The notes under the pieces were generated by a model, which saw nothing but the letters and a program-made list of their open reading frames with translations, had not been told where the DNA came from and did no database searches. Below, one piece after another: positions 1 to 8,999 of a stretch of 64,000 bases of DNA. The stretch is from the NCBI GenBank assembly GCA_025927765.1, contig JAICKU010000005.1, forward strand, positions 33,200-97,199, given 5' to 3'. The position numbers were made by a program, and so were the translations under genes. Position 1 is the stretch's first letter, and the number at the start of each line of letters is the position of its first letter. This stretch comes from Burkholderiales bacterium (GTDB lineage Bacteria; Pseudomonadota; Gammaproteobacteria; Burkholderiales; Casimicrobiaceae).

Positions 1-589
1 TGCGGATTTGCGTCGACGAGATCGGGTTCGGCGTGACCGGTTGCACGTAGATGGAGCCTGCCGGCGCGGCGCGCAAGGCCTCGGGCGACGTCACGCGGCG
101 CGCCCGCCATTGCGCGGCGAGTTCGGGGGGAAGCGCGTCCTCGAGCACCAGGCCGGGCCGCGGGACGACGATGAGATGCGCGAGGTCGAAGAGCTCGCGG
201 AAGCGATGCCAGGACGGGAGGCCGCGAAACGCATCCGCCCCGAGCAGCAGCGCGAGCGGCCGCCCGCCCACTTCCGCGCGCAGCCGTTCGAGCGTGTCGA
301 CCGTGTAACTGCGGCCGCCACGCGCGATCTCGCGGGTGTCGACCACGAGGCCGGGAAAGTCGCGCACGGCGAGGTCGAGCATCGCGACGCGATCGTCGCC
401 GCTCGCCTGCGCCGGCGCGCGGTGCGGCGGGGTGGCGGAGGGGACGAGGCGGACCTCACGGAAGCCCAACGCGTTTCGCACGTCGTCGGCGAGGCGCAGG
501 TGACCGTAGTGCACCGGATCGAAGGTGCCGCCGAGAAGCGCGATCGGTTCCCGGGCCCGGCGCGGGCTGTCCTGCCCGGCGTCCGTCAA
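1..589 (-). CDS. nadD: Nicotinate-nucleotide adenylyltransferase, 3' end outside window
   Basis: NadD adenylates nicotinate mononucleotide to deamido-NAD in cytoplasmic NAD synthesis. Translating the minus strand shows the nucleotidyltransferase signature GGTFDPVHYGHLRLA about 20 residues from the start and the C-terminal ISSTQIR motif close to the window edge. About 196 codons are present, so only a short C-terminal piece is missing (family length is about 210-220). The chosen start is TTG at 589, which overlaps the stop of the upstream DUF924 gene as TTGA; no in-frame ATG precedes the catalytic motif. The overlap suggests translational coupling. The N-terminal 15 residues before the conserved core are arginine-rich and uncertain. 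Confidence 0.9.
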   Translation of the reverse strand, partial: MTDAGQDSPRRAREPIALLGGTFDPVHYGHLRLADDVRNALGFREVRLVPSATPPHRAPAQASGDDRVAMLDLAVRDFPGLVVDTREIARGGRSYTVDTLERLRAEVGGRPLALLLGADAFRGLPSWHRFRELFDLAHLIVVPRPGLVLEDALPPELAAQWRARRVTSPEALRAAPAGSIYVQPVTPNPISSTQIR

Positions 590-1197
590 AAGCGCGACCC
601 GGGCTGCGTGAGGAACGCGGTCTCGTCGGGCGACGAGGCGCGGCCGAGGATGTCGTTACGGTGCGGGAAGCGCCCAAAGCGGCGGATCACGTCGCGATGC
701 TTGATCGCCCACGGCAGCGGCTCGGACAGGCCGGTTTCGGCGGCCAAGGCTTCGAACAGCGCGACTGCGCGATCCTGGTCGGCCAGCGCTTCGCTGTGCT
801 CGAACGGCATGTACAGGAACCAGCGTTCCTCCGGCGCAAGCGCGGTGTCGAAGCCATGCTCGATCGCGTCGCGCACAGTGGCGAGCGCACGCGGGTCGCC
901 GGCGAAGGCTTCGGGCGTACCGCGAAAGGCGTTGCGCGTGAACTGATCGAGCAGGATCACGCGCGCAAGGCACCCCTTCGGGTCGACGCACCATTCGCCG
1001 AACGCGCCGGCGAGTCCCGCGGAAAGCGCGACGCCGAAGCGCTGGCGGATCTCGGCGTCGAATGCATCGTCCTTGCGAAACCACACGTCGCGCACGATCG
1101 CCGTGCCTTCGGGCGCGCCGCCGCTGCCCGTCGCCTCGCCGTCGCGCGGCACGAACCAGAAGTCGAGAATGTCGCGGGCGAGCGCGTCGTCGGTCAT
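586..1197 (-). CDS. DUF924 family protein
   Basis: A 203-residue protein that I recognise as DUF924 (an alpha-helical, TPR-like family of unknown biochemical function). Seen features are the N-terminal ILDFWFVP motif, the DPKGCLARVILLDQFTRNAFR stretch typical of the family (here split as CLARVILLDQFTRN) and the FLYMPFEHSE motif in the centre. The length is normal for the family. It starts at ATG 1197 and ends by overlapping the nadD start by four bases, so the two probably form one transcript. No catalytic residues can be proposed with confidence, and the link to NAD synthesis is only positional. Confidence 0.85.
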   Translation of the reverse strand: MTDDALARDILDFWFVPRDGEATGSGGAPEGTAIVRDVWFRKDDAFDAEIRQRFGVALSAGLAGAFGEWCVDPKGCLARVILLDQFTRNAFRGTPEAFAGDPRALATVRDAIEHGFDTALAPEERWFLYMPFEHSEALADQDRAVALFEALAAETGLSEPLPWAIKHRDVIRRFGRFPHRNDILGRASSPDETAFLTQPGSRF

Positions 1198-1308
1198 CTC
1201 GCCCGTATCATACGCACCCACCGCGCTTCGGGGCAGATCCGCCCACGGCACGTCACTCGACGCGCGCGCTTCGGGGCATTTTCGTCCTCGGGACGGCCCT
1301 TCGCACTC

Positions 1309-2490
1309 ATGCAGACCTCGCGCCGCGATATCTTCCTCCTCGCCTGCTGCCAGGCGCTGCTGCTCGTCAATTCGTCGGGCCTGATCTCGATGAACGGACT
1401 CGTCGGCTACGAACTCGCCGAGACCAAATCGCTGGCGACGTTCGGTGCCACCACCTACGTGCTTGGCTCGGCGCTCGCGACGATGCCGATGTCGCTGTGG
1501 ATGGGACGCGTCGGCCGGCGCACCGGCTTCATGGCCGCCGCGCTCGTCAACGTCGCCGGATGCTGCGTGGCCGCCTACGCGCTGTCGATCCGAAGCTTCA
1601 CGTTGTTCTGCATGGCGACCGCGATCATCGGCGTCTACAACGCGGTCGGATTGCAATACCGGTTCGCGGCGGCCGAGGTGGCGGCACCCGCCGATCGCGC
1701 GAAGGCGATTTCGCTCGTGCTCGCCGGCGGCGTCGTCGGCGGCTTCGTCGGCCCGCAATCGGCGCGCATCGCGCGCGACCTCTTCCCGACGCCGTTCCTG
1801 GGCTCGTTTCTCCTGCTTGCCCTGTTCGCATTCGTCGCGCTGGCCGTGCAAGCGCAGGTGCACGTGCCAAAGCCGGCGCTGGCCGAAACGTCGACGCGCG
1901 GCCGGCCGCTGTCCGAAATCGCGCGCCAACCCACGTTCATCGTCGCAGCACTCGCGGGCGCGCTCGGCTACGGCCTCATGAACCTGCTGATGACGGCGAC
2001 GCCGATCGCGATGAACTTCTGCGGGCACCCGTTCTCGGCCACGGCGATGGTCATCGAATGGCACGTGGTCGCGATGTTCGCGCCCGGCTTCCTCACCGGA
2101 TCGCTGATCCGCCGCTTCGGCACGCTGCGCATCATCCTCGCCGGCGTGGCATTGACCGCGATCGCCGCGTTCGTCGCGCTCGACGGCAACTCGGTCGCGC
2201 ATTTCGTCGCCGCACTGATGTTCCTGGGTGTCGGCTGGAATTTCATGTACACGGGCGGCACCACGCTCCTCACCGAGACGTACACGCCGAGCGAAAAGGC
2301 GCGCACGCAGGGCCTGAACGATTTCCTCGTGTTCGCGACGATGGGGCTGTCGTCGTTCGCGTCGGGCGCGCTTTTGACGACGACCGGATGGGAGACGATG
2401 AACCGCGCGGCGCTGCCGGTGCTGGCGGTGGTCGCGTTCGGCGTGCTGTGGCTCATGTGGATGCGGCGGCAGGCGCCTGCCGCCGCATGA
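1309..2490 (+). CDS. MFS transporter
   Basis: A 393-residue integral membrane protein with about 12 predicted hydrophobic segments and the MFS loop 2-3 signature GRVGRRTGF near residue 65. That motif and the length place it in the major facilitator superfamily (proton-coupled or facilitated small-molecule transport across the inner membrane). The substrate cannot be inferred. The ATG at 1309 is preferred because the reading frame upstream overlaps the antisense DUF924 gene and lacks hydrophobic character, while the first membrane segment begins at about residue 8. It stands alone: its neighbours on both sides lie on the other strand, and the next gene ends 8 bases beyond its stop. Confidence 0.85.
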   Translation: MQTSRRDIFLLACCQALLLVNSSGLISMNGLVGYELAETKSLATFGATTYVLGSALATMPMSLWMGRVGRRTGFMAAALVNVAGCCVAAYALSIRSFTLFCMATAIIGVYNAVGLQYRFAAAEVAAPADRAKAISLVLAGGVVGGFVGPQSARIARDLFPTPFLGSFLLLALFAFVALAVQAQVHVPKPALAETSTRGRPLSEIARQPTFIVAALAGALGYGLMNLLMTATPIAMNFCGHPFSATAMVIEWHVVAMFAPGFLTGSLIRRFGTLRIILAGVALTAIAAFVALDGNSVAHFVAALMFLGVGWNFMYTGGTTLLTETYTPSEKARTQGLNDFLVFATMGLSSFASGALLTTTGWETMNRAALPVLAVVAFGVLWLMWMRRQAPAAA

Positions 2491-2497
2491 CGCGTCG

Positions 2498-2773
2498 CTA
2501 GCGCGCCGGTTTCGCGTCGGCGAGCCTGCGGGCCGGCTGCGCAGCAGCGCGTTCGTCGTTCGCGACGAAATCCGCGTAGTACAGGCCGTAGATCCCGCGC
2601 GTGCGCTCGACGAAGCGGCGCACCTCGACCGGCCCTTCGGCGGCCTTCGCGCAGGCGCGCTGCTCACCGACGCCCTGCGGATCGTCGCAGCGGTAAGCGG
2701 CGCTCGCGGACGGCGCGACGAGCACGGCGGCGACGGCGATGGAGGCGGACACCATCCCGATGACACGTTTCAT
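2498..2773 (-). CDS. Small exported protein, unknown function
   Basis: A 91-residue protein with a clear signal peptide (MKRVIGMVSASIAVAAVLVA, cleavage likely after the following PSASA). The mature part of about 65 residues has two cysteines (YRCDDPQG and EQRACAKA) that could form a disulfide in the periplasm, and ends in an Ala/Arg-rich tail. I do not recognise the family. It lies next to a second tiny membrane protein on the same strand, and both are divergent from the large winged-helix regulator starting at 3150, so they are candidate targets of it. Codon use matches the region. Confidence 0.6.
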   Translation of the reverse strand: MKRVIGMVSASIAVAAVLVAPSASAAYRCDDPQGVGEQRACAKAAEGPVEVRRFVERTRGIYGLYYADFVANDERAAAQPARRLADAKPAR

Positions 2774-2803
2774 GGCATTACTCCTCGGCGGGGTGGATGA
2801 AGG

Positions 2804-2971
2804 TCAATGCTTCGCCACGACGATCGGCGGGGCGCTGGCAAGCTGCGCCTGCATGTCGTAGTAGCGTGCGAGCCCTTCGACGGATCCGAGGCTCGCGAGC
2901 GTGGCGAGCAGGGCGACGGCGGCCAGCGCTGCGCGAACGGGCCTGGGCGTGGGGTTGAATTCGCGGGGCAT
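2804..2971 (-). CDS. Small single-span membrane or exported protein
   Basis: A 55-residue product starting MPREFNPTPRPVRAALAAVA, with one hydrophobic segment at about residues 12-30 (AALAAVALLATLASLG) and a short hydrophilic tail. The start at 2971 has the purine-rich sequence GGAGAAC just upstream on the minus strand. A much longer open frame exists through this start, but its upstream part has no coding character. Function is unknown. It is 30 bases upstream of the other small exported gene (2498-2773), suggesting a bicistronic unit read away from the regulator at 3150. Confidence 0.5.
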   Translation of the reverse strand: MPREFNPTPRPVRAALAAVALLATLASLGSVEGLARYYDMQAQLASAPPIVVAKH

Positions 2972-3149
2972 CGTGTTCTCCTTGGGGGCGGGTGACGATG
3001 GCCGCACTGTGCGCGCCGGCGTGGATTTCAGTCCTTGAGCGGCCTGAAAGCGCGCTGAAACGTTCTGAATCGTGTCGCCCGGCGCGTGGGAACGGTTGAG
3101 TCGATCGCGCGTAGCCGGTTTAATCACGCTGTCGCAGGGAGGAATTGCC

Positions 3150-5665
3150 GTGTTGGATCTGTCGCAGAAGGACATGCCGATGCTCGACACGTATCGGTTC
3201 GGCCGCTTCGAAGTGCGCCCGCGGGAGCGCCAGCTCCTCGTGGGCGACGAGCCGGCACCGCTCGGCGCGCGCGCGTTCGACGTCCTGATGGCGTTGATCG
3301 AACGGCGCGAGCGCGTCGTCGCCAAGAACGAGTTGCTCGATCTCGTGTGGCCGGGCCTCGTCGTCGAGGAGAACAACCTGCAGGTGCAGGTCAGCAGCCT
3401 GCGCAAGCTGGTCGGGCCGCAGGCGATCGCCACGATTCCCGGTCGCGGCTATCGCTTCACCGCGGCCCTCGACGTACCCGCCGCCGAACGCCCGGTGATG
3501 CCGGTGCTGCGCTCCGTACGCGACGCGCCGGCGAGCGGGGCTTCGCTACCCAAGGCGCATCCGGCGCCGATCGGCAATCTGCCGGCCGCCGCGCCTCGGC
3601 TGATCGGCCGTGACGAGGAATTGCACGCGCTGACGACGCTTCTCCACGCCCATCGTCTCGTCACGCTGGTGGGCGCCGCCGGAATGGGGAAAACGGTGCT
3701 GGCCCTCGCGGGTGCGCGCGCCATGCGCGATCGCTTCCCCGACGGCGTTTTCGTCGTCGAGCTCGCACCACTCGCGGACCCCGTGCTGGTGCCGGGCGCC
3801 GTTGCGCAGGCGCTCGGCGTCACGCACGGCGGTGACGCCAGCGCGCGCGATCAGCTGTTGCGTGCGCTCGCTGCGCAATCGCTGCTGCTCGTGCTCGACA
3901 ACTGCGAGCACGTCGTCGAGGCCGCCGGCCAACTGGCGGACGAACTCGTCGCGCGCGCGTCGGGCGTACGCGTGCTGGCGACGAGCCAGGAGTTCATGAA
4001 CGTCGCCGCCGAGAAGGTTTTCAAGGTGGATCCGCTCGGCGTGCCGCGCGCAGGCGAAACTGCGCGCCGTGAGTCGCATGCTGCGGTGGCGCTTTTCGTC
4101 GAGCGCGCGCAGGCCGTCGATCCACGCTTCGTGCTGAACGCGCAGAACGACGACGCGGTCGCCGACATCTGTCGCCGGCTCGATGGCGTGCCGCTCGCCA
4201 TCGAGCTTGCTGCCGCGCGCGTGCGCCTCTTGGGCGCGCAGGGCGTACGCGACAAGCTCGGCGAGCGCTTCCGGTTGCTGACGGGCGGCGCGCGCAGTGC
4301 GTTGCCGCGGCATCAGACCCTGCGCGCGGCAATCGACTGGAGCCATGGCCTGCTGTCGGCCGACGAGAGGGCGGTGTTTCGCCGGCTCGGCGTGTTCGTG
4401 GGCGGGTTCACGCTCGAGCTCGCGCAGCGCGTGGCCCTCGACGGCGACAGGGACGAATGGACGGTGCTCGACGCGCTCGGCACGCTCGTCGACAAGTCGC
4501 TCGTCGTCGCCGGCGACGCGGACCCGCCTCGCTATCGCCTGCTCGAGACGACGCGCGCGTACGCGCTCGAGCAGCTTGCCGCCTGCGACGAAACGGCGGC
4601 GTTCGTTCGCCGTCATGCAGAAGCGATGCGCGACCTCTTCGTTGCCACCGAGGACGCGCGCTTCGGCGAGCACGGAACGTTGACTTCGGCGGAGTACGTG
4701 CGCGCGCTGACGCCGGAAATCGACAACCTGCGCGCCGCACTCGATTGGGCCATCGAATCGGAGCCCCGCATCGGCATCGCGCTCGCGGGCGCCGGGATGG
4801 AACTTCTGCGGATGCTTGGTCATTCGCAGGAGGCGATGCGGGCGATGCTCGCGCTGCGGTCGCATGCCGACGACGAGGTCGAGCCCCGCGACGCGGCGCG
4901 ATTCTGGCGGCGCCTGGGTTGCCTCGGCAGCAAAGGCGCCTTCGACGCGGCGGGTGCGATCGAGGCACAACGGCGAGCAGTACGCATCTGTCGAGACCTG
5001 GGATTGCCGCGCGGCCTGTTCCTGAGCCTCTACTTCCTCGGCTGGCGTCTCAGTGAAACCGGGGACACGACCGGGGCTCGCGCGCTTCTGCCGGAGCTCG
5101 CGGCGCTCGAGGATCGGGCGTGCCCGGCGAAGAGCTCTCGCTGCGCCTGTGCGAGAACAACCTGTGCGCGGTCCTGAACTTCCTCGCTCGCTACGAGGAG
5201 GCGATCGCGCTGGCGAGCGTCGTCATCGAGCACGTGCACGCGATCATCGAGCGTGGCGGCGCGTTTCCGGCGATCGCCGGCAACGCGATGCAAAGCCTCG
5301 CGCACGCGCAGATCATGCTCGGGCGATACGACGAGGCGCTGCAGACGGTCCGCGACGCCTTGCCTGCCTGGCGCCGCGACGGCACGTTTCTCTACGCGTG
5401 CCTGAGCCTCGCGCTGCTCGTCGCGAACCGGAACGACTTCGCCGACGCCGCGCGCGTCGCCGGCGCCGCCGACGCGCTGATGCGCCGCAGCGGCGTGTGC
5501 CCGCATCCCTGCGACTGGGTCCTCAACGAGCGGCTGCAGGCGCGCTTCGACGAGGCGAAGATCGACGCCGCGGACGTCGCACGCTGGCGCGAGGAGGGCG
5601 AGGCGCTCGACGAAGCGCAGATCGCGGCGCTCTGCCTCGGCGAGCGCGCGGCGCGAGCGCAGTGA
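3150..5665 (+). pseudogene. Winged-helix/ATPase/TPR transcriptional regulator interrupted by a -1 frameshift
   Basis: The N-terminal 110 residues form an OmpR-type winged helix (YRFGRFEVRPRERQLL, then VWPGLVVEENNLQVQVSSLR and GRGYRF). A STAND-type ATPase follows, with Walker A GAAGMGKT near residue 175 and Walker B LLLVLDNCEH near 250, and then helical repeats. The frame opened at GTG 3150 (preceded by GGGAGG, spacing about 7) ends at 5177 in an unrelated tail. Good TPR-like coding sequence continues from about 5120 to 5665 in the frame shifted by -1. Adding one G in the run gcgtgcccgg near 5122 would join the two parts and read RAWPGEELS, so a one-base deletion or an assembly error is likely. 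Such regulators usually act as signal-sensing activators. The full protein would be about 839 residues. Confidence 0.75.
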
Positions 5666-5719
5666 CGCGCGCGTCGAAACGATCGCGCGCTCGGGGTGAA
5701 CCGTGACGGTGGCGAAGCG

Positions 5720-6592
5720 CTACGAAACGGCGGCCGGAACGCGCGAAAACTTCCAGTAGACGTCGTCGGCGTCCTTGCCCAGCGCTTGGTGCAGGTGCGC
5801 CTTCAGCGCCTCGCCGATCGCGGCGGAATCGGCGATCGGCGACGCAGTGCGGACGAACACGATCACGCTTTCGTCGTCGAGGATCAGCGAATGCACGCGG
5901 GCGTCGATCGAACGATCCGCGAGCCAGCGCTGTGCGGCGCGGTCGACGTCGGCGTGGGACGTGTCGATCAGGAGGCGGCGGTTGAGCGCGGCGAGGAAGA
6001 TCGCCATCACACCGAGCAGCAGCCCGACGACGATCGCGATCGCTGCGTCGAACTCGGGATGCGGACCGAGCAGGTAGGAGCTGCCCGCGACGACCAGCGT
6101 GAGCAGGATGCCGATCAGCGCGATCGTGTCCTCGAGCAGCACGGCGAGCACCGTCGTGTTATGGCGATTCTCGCGCAGGCCGCGAATGCCGCCGAGTTCG
6201 CGCAATGCGACGACGAACGTCCACGATTCGAGCGCGAGCGCGAACACCAGCAGGCCGATGACCAGCAACGAGAAGCTGCCTTCGTGCGTGGGGTTCAGAA
6301 GCGCCTGCACCCCGTGGTAGACGTTGATGCCGCAGCCGATGAAGAACACGCTGACGGCCGAGACGAGGGCCCAGAAGTACGTCTCCTGGCCGCGGCCGAA
6401 CGGATGCTCGGCGTCCGGTGCGCCGCGTCCGCGCACCTCGCCGACCTTGAGCAGGACCTGGTTGCCGACGTCGGCGAGCGAGTGGATCGTTTCGGCGAAG
6501 AGCGTGGGCGAGCCGGTCAGGAACCACCCGATGCCCTTCGAGATCGCGATGACGGAGTTCGTGCCGATCGCGATGGAAACGGAGTTCGACAT
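5720..6592 (-). CDS. Cation diffusion facilitator (CDF) family transporter
   Basis: A 290-residue inner-membrane protein of the CDF family, which exports divalent metals such as Zn, Fe, Co or Mn by proton antiport. The N-terminal membrane domain contains AETIHSLADVGNQ (family metal-site region in TM2) and HPFGRGQETYFWALVSA (loop and TM3). TM5 carries EDTIALIGILLTL, with the second metal-site acid. A cytoplasmic C-terminal domain of about 85 residues starts after NRRLLIDTSHADV. The TM2 site reads H-x3-D. The metal specificity is not determinable by eye. It stands alone, convergent with the regulator upstream and separated from proA by a palindromic repeat. Confidence 0.87.
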   Translation of the reverse strand: MSNSVSIAIGTNSVIAISKGIGWFLTGSPTLFAETIHSLADVGNQVLLKVGEVRGRGAPDAEHPFGRGQETYFWALVSAVSVFFIGCGINVYHGVQALLNPTHEGSFSLLVIGLLVFALALESWTFVVALRELGGIRGLRENRHNTTVLAVLLEDTIALIGILLTLVVAGSSYLLGPHPEFDAAIAIVVGLLLGVMAIFLAALNRRLLIDTSHADVDRAAQRWLADRSIDARVHSLILDDESVIVFVRTASPIADSAAIGEALKAHLHQALGKDADDVYWKFSRVPAAVS

Positions 6593-6600
6593 GCCGTGAC

Positions 6601-6664
6601 GAAAGTAGGGTGTCAGACTCGATTTTCGTGCGGCGCACGATAATCGAGTCCGGACCCTACTTTC
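6601..6664. repeat. REP-like palindrome, copy 1
   Basis: A near-perfect hairpin with arms 6601-6631 and 6635-6664 around the loop ggc. Each arm begins gaaagtagggt; the inner stem (actcgat plus a cgtgc tip) is matched between the arms with two or three mismatches. The right arm reads into proA: the TAG of its GTAGGG foot is the proA stop codon. Related palindromes with other inner stems occur at about 25.3, 26.2, 33.9, 37.0 and 62.9 kb. Confidence 0.85.
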
Positions 6665-7946
6665 GGACCTGCCCGCTGCCGAGCACGATCCACTTGCGGC
6701 TCGTCAGTCCCTCGAGTCCCACGGGGCCGCGCGCGTGCAGCTTGTTGGTCGAGATGCCGATCTCGGCGCCGAGGCCGTACTCGAACCCGTCGGCGAAGCG
6801 CGTCGACGCGTTGACCATCACCGAGCTCGAATCGACTTCGCGCAGGAAGCGCATGGCGTTCGTGTAATCGTCGGTGACGATCGCGTCGGTGTGCTGCGAG
6901 CCATACTTCGCGATGTGCGCGATGGCGTCATCGAGCGAATCGACAAGCGCGATCGCGACGATCGGCGCGAGGTACTCCTCGTACCAGTCGTCCTCGGTAG
7001 CGACTTTCATCTGCGGCACGATCGCGCGCGACGCGGCGTCGCCGCGCATCTCGACGCCCTTCGCTTCGTAGATCGACGCGATCTTCGGCAGGAACCGCTT
7101 CGCGATGTCCGCGTGCACGAGCAGGGTTTCCATCGTGTTGCACGGCGAATAGCGCTGCGTCTTCGCGTTGTCGGCGATGGCAAGCGCCATGTCGACGTTC
7201 GCGCGTGCATCCACGTAGACGTGGCACACACCGTCGAGGTGCTTCAGTACCGGCACCTTCGCCTCGCGTGACACGCGCTCGATCAGCGACTTCCCGCCGC
7301 GCGGCACGATCACGTCGACGTGCGCTTCGTCGGCAATCAGATGGCCGACCGCCGCGCGGTCGGTGGTCTCGATCAATTGCACCGCCTGCTCGGGCAGTTG
7401 CGCTTCGCGTAAGCCCTCGGTGATGCACGCGGCGATCGCGCCGTTGCTGTGGATCGCTTCCGACCCGCCGCGCAGGATCGTCGCGTTGCCGCTCTTGAGG
7501 CACAGCGCGGCAGCGTCGACGGTCACGTTCGGCCGCGACTCGTAGACGATGCCGATCACGCCGAGCGGCACGCGCATCATGCCAACCTGGATGCCGGACG
7601 GACGATAGCGCAGATCGGAGATCTCGCCGACCGGGTCGGGCAGCGCGACGATCTCCTCGACGCCGCGCGCCATCGCCTCGATCGATTTTTCGCTCAAGGC
7701 AAGCCGGTCGAGGAACGCGTCGTCGTGCTTCGCGGCGCGCGCGGCTTCGACGTCGCGCGCGTTCGCGGCGAGGATGCGCGACGCGTTGCTGCGAAGCGAC
7801 GACGCCGTCGCCTGCAGTGCCTGGTTCTTCGCGCGCGTGTCGGCGCGCGCCGCGATGCGTGACGCATCGCGTGCGGCCTCGCCGAGGCTCCGCATGTACG
7901 CGGCGATGTCGGCCTCGGCGATTCGCCGGTCGGCAAGGTCGTTCAT
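6657..7946 (-). CDS. proA: Gamma-glutamyl phosphate reductase
   Basis: ProA reduces gamma-glutamyl phosphate to glutamate semialdehyde with NADPH in proline synthesis. The 429 residues match the family length of about 415-420. Diagnostic stretches are [37 protein letters not shown] and the active-site cysteine in [14 protein letters not shown]. The C-terminus carries [20 protein letters not shown]. Its ATG overlaps the rpiA stop (ATGA), so it is the second gene of an rpiA-proA unit. The last two codons (Arg, Lys) and the TAG stop lie inside the palindrome at 6601-6664, meaning the repeat supplies the natural C-terminus. The partner kinase proB is not in the window. Confidence 0.95.
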   Translation of the reverse strand: MNDLADRRIAEADIAAYMRSLGEAARDASRIAARADTRAKNQALQATASSLRSNASRILAANARDVEAARAAKHDDAFLDRLALSEKSIEAMARGVEEIVALPDPVGEISDLRYRPSGIQVGMMRVPLGVIGIVYESRPNVTVDAAALCLKSGNATILRGGSEAIHSNGAIAACITEGLREAQLPEQAVQLIETTDRAAVGHLIADEAHVDVIVPRGGKSLIERVSREAKVPVLKHLDGVCHVYVDARANVDMALAIADNAKTQRYSPCNTMETLLVHADIAKRFLPKIASIYEAKGVEMRGDAASRAIVPQMKVATEDDWYEEYLAPIVAIALVDSLDDAIAHIAKYGSQHTDAIVTDDYTNAMRFLREVDSSSVMVNASTRFADGFEYGLGAEIGISTNKLHARGPVGLEGLTSRKWIVLGSGQVRK

Positions 7947-8626
7947 TCGACGATTCTAGCGCGCGGGCCGACGACGATCGTGTCGACGCGGTCGCTCGTG
8001 CCGAGCAGGATCACGTCGGCGCGGCGCCGCGCGAACAGGCCGACCGTCACGACGCCGACGATCGAACGGATGCGGTCCTCCATGGCGACCGGATCTTCGA
8101 TCGTCAGGTCGGACACGTCGAGGATCACGTTGCCGTTGTCGGTGGTGAAGCCCATCCGCCATTCCGGGTACCCACCGAGCAGCACGAGCTCGCGCGCGAC
8201 GTAGCTTCGCGCCATCGGGATCACCTCGACCGGCACCGGAAACTTCCCCAGCCTCTGGACCTTCTTCGACTGGTCGGCGATGCACACGAACCTGCGCGCG
8301 ACCGCCGCCACGATCTTCTCGCGCGTGAGCGCGCCGCCGCCGCCCTTGATCATCGCGCCCTGCGGCGTCACCTCGTCCGCCCCGTCGATGTACACGGGAA
8401 TGTCCTGGACGTTGTTCAGCTCCTCGACGTCGATACCGTGCGCCTTCAGCCGCTCGGCGGTCTTGACCGAGCTCGCGACGGCGCCCTTGATGCGCCACTT
8501 CACCTTCGCGAGCTCGTCGATGAAGAAGTTCGCCGTCGACCCCGTCCCGACGCCGAGCCATGCGTCGTCGACGACGTAGCGCAGCGCCTCCCGCGCCACC
8601 GCCAGCTTCATTTCGTCCTGATTCAT
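7943..8626 (-). CDS. rpiA: Ribose-5-phosphate isomerase A
   Basis: RpiA interconverts ribose 5-phosphate and ribulose 5-phosphate in the pentose phosphate pathway. The 227 residues include the phosphate-binding [15 protein letters not shown], the active-site IDGADEV motif and [15 protein letters not shown] with the catalytic glutamate. The ATG at 8626 is chosen because it follows AAGGAGAT on the minus strand at good spacing; the same frame runs upstream to 8905 but that part is not RpiA-like. The stop overlaps the proA start by four bases. Confidence 0.95.
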   Translation of the reverse strand: MNQDEMKLAVAREALRYVVDDAWLGVGTGSTANFFIDELAKVKWRIKGAVASSVKTAERLKAHGIDVEELNNVQDIPVYIDGADEVTPQGAMIKGGGGALTREKIVAAVARRFVCIADQSKKVQRLGKFPVPVEVIPMARSYVARELVLLGGYPEWRMGFTTDNGNVILDVSDLTIEDPVAMEDRIRSIVGVVTVGLFARRRADVILLGTSDRVDTIVVGPRARIVE

Positions 8627-8999
8627 GCATCTCCTTCCTGGTATTCGCCTTCTCGAGATCGGCGTTGGCGATCGTCCCGTCGCGCAAGAGCTTTCTCGAC
8701 ACACCCGGAAGCGTGTAACGAGACGTCCGCGACGGCCGTTGTCGTGGAGCAAACGCGTGGATCGGCTTGAACTGGACGTGCGCAACCGCAGACTCAAGCC
8801 AAAGCCGCCGCGCAGGACGAAATCGTCACGAATCGCCCGGTTGCGCGACGCATCGTCCTTGCTGCTCGAAGAGCCGGGAGAAAGCGATACGCGGCGGTAA
8901 TTCAAGCCTGCTTAACTTCCTCGGTCTCTTGTCGAAATATGAGCGTACAAATTCACCTCGGCGTTTGGCTGGGGTGTCAAGTACGTACGCGAGAGACGC
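8627..8999. other. Intergenic region between aceF and rpiA
   Basis: These 373 bases hold no convincing gene. On the minus strand, reading towards rpiA, there is an exact TTGACA at 8980-8975 but no good -10 hexamer at 17 bases; this may be part of the rpiA-proA promoter or chance. The part at 8905-8970 is richer in A/T than its surroundings. Short open frames on both strands lack family resemblance and ribosome sites. Confidence 0.4.

Noticed and set aside
8625..8900. A 91-codon plus-strand open frame in the aceF-rpiA gap
   Set aside because: Arg-rich without conserved family, ribosome site or preferred start, in a region that must hold the rpiA promoter.
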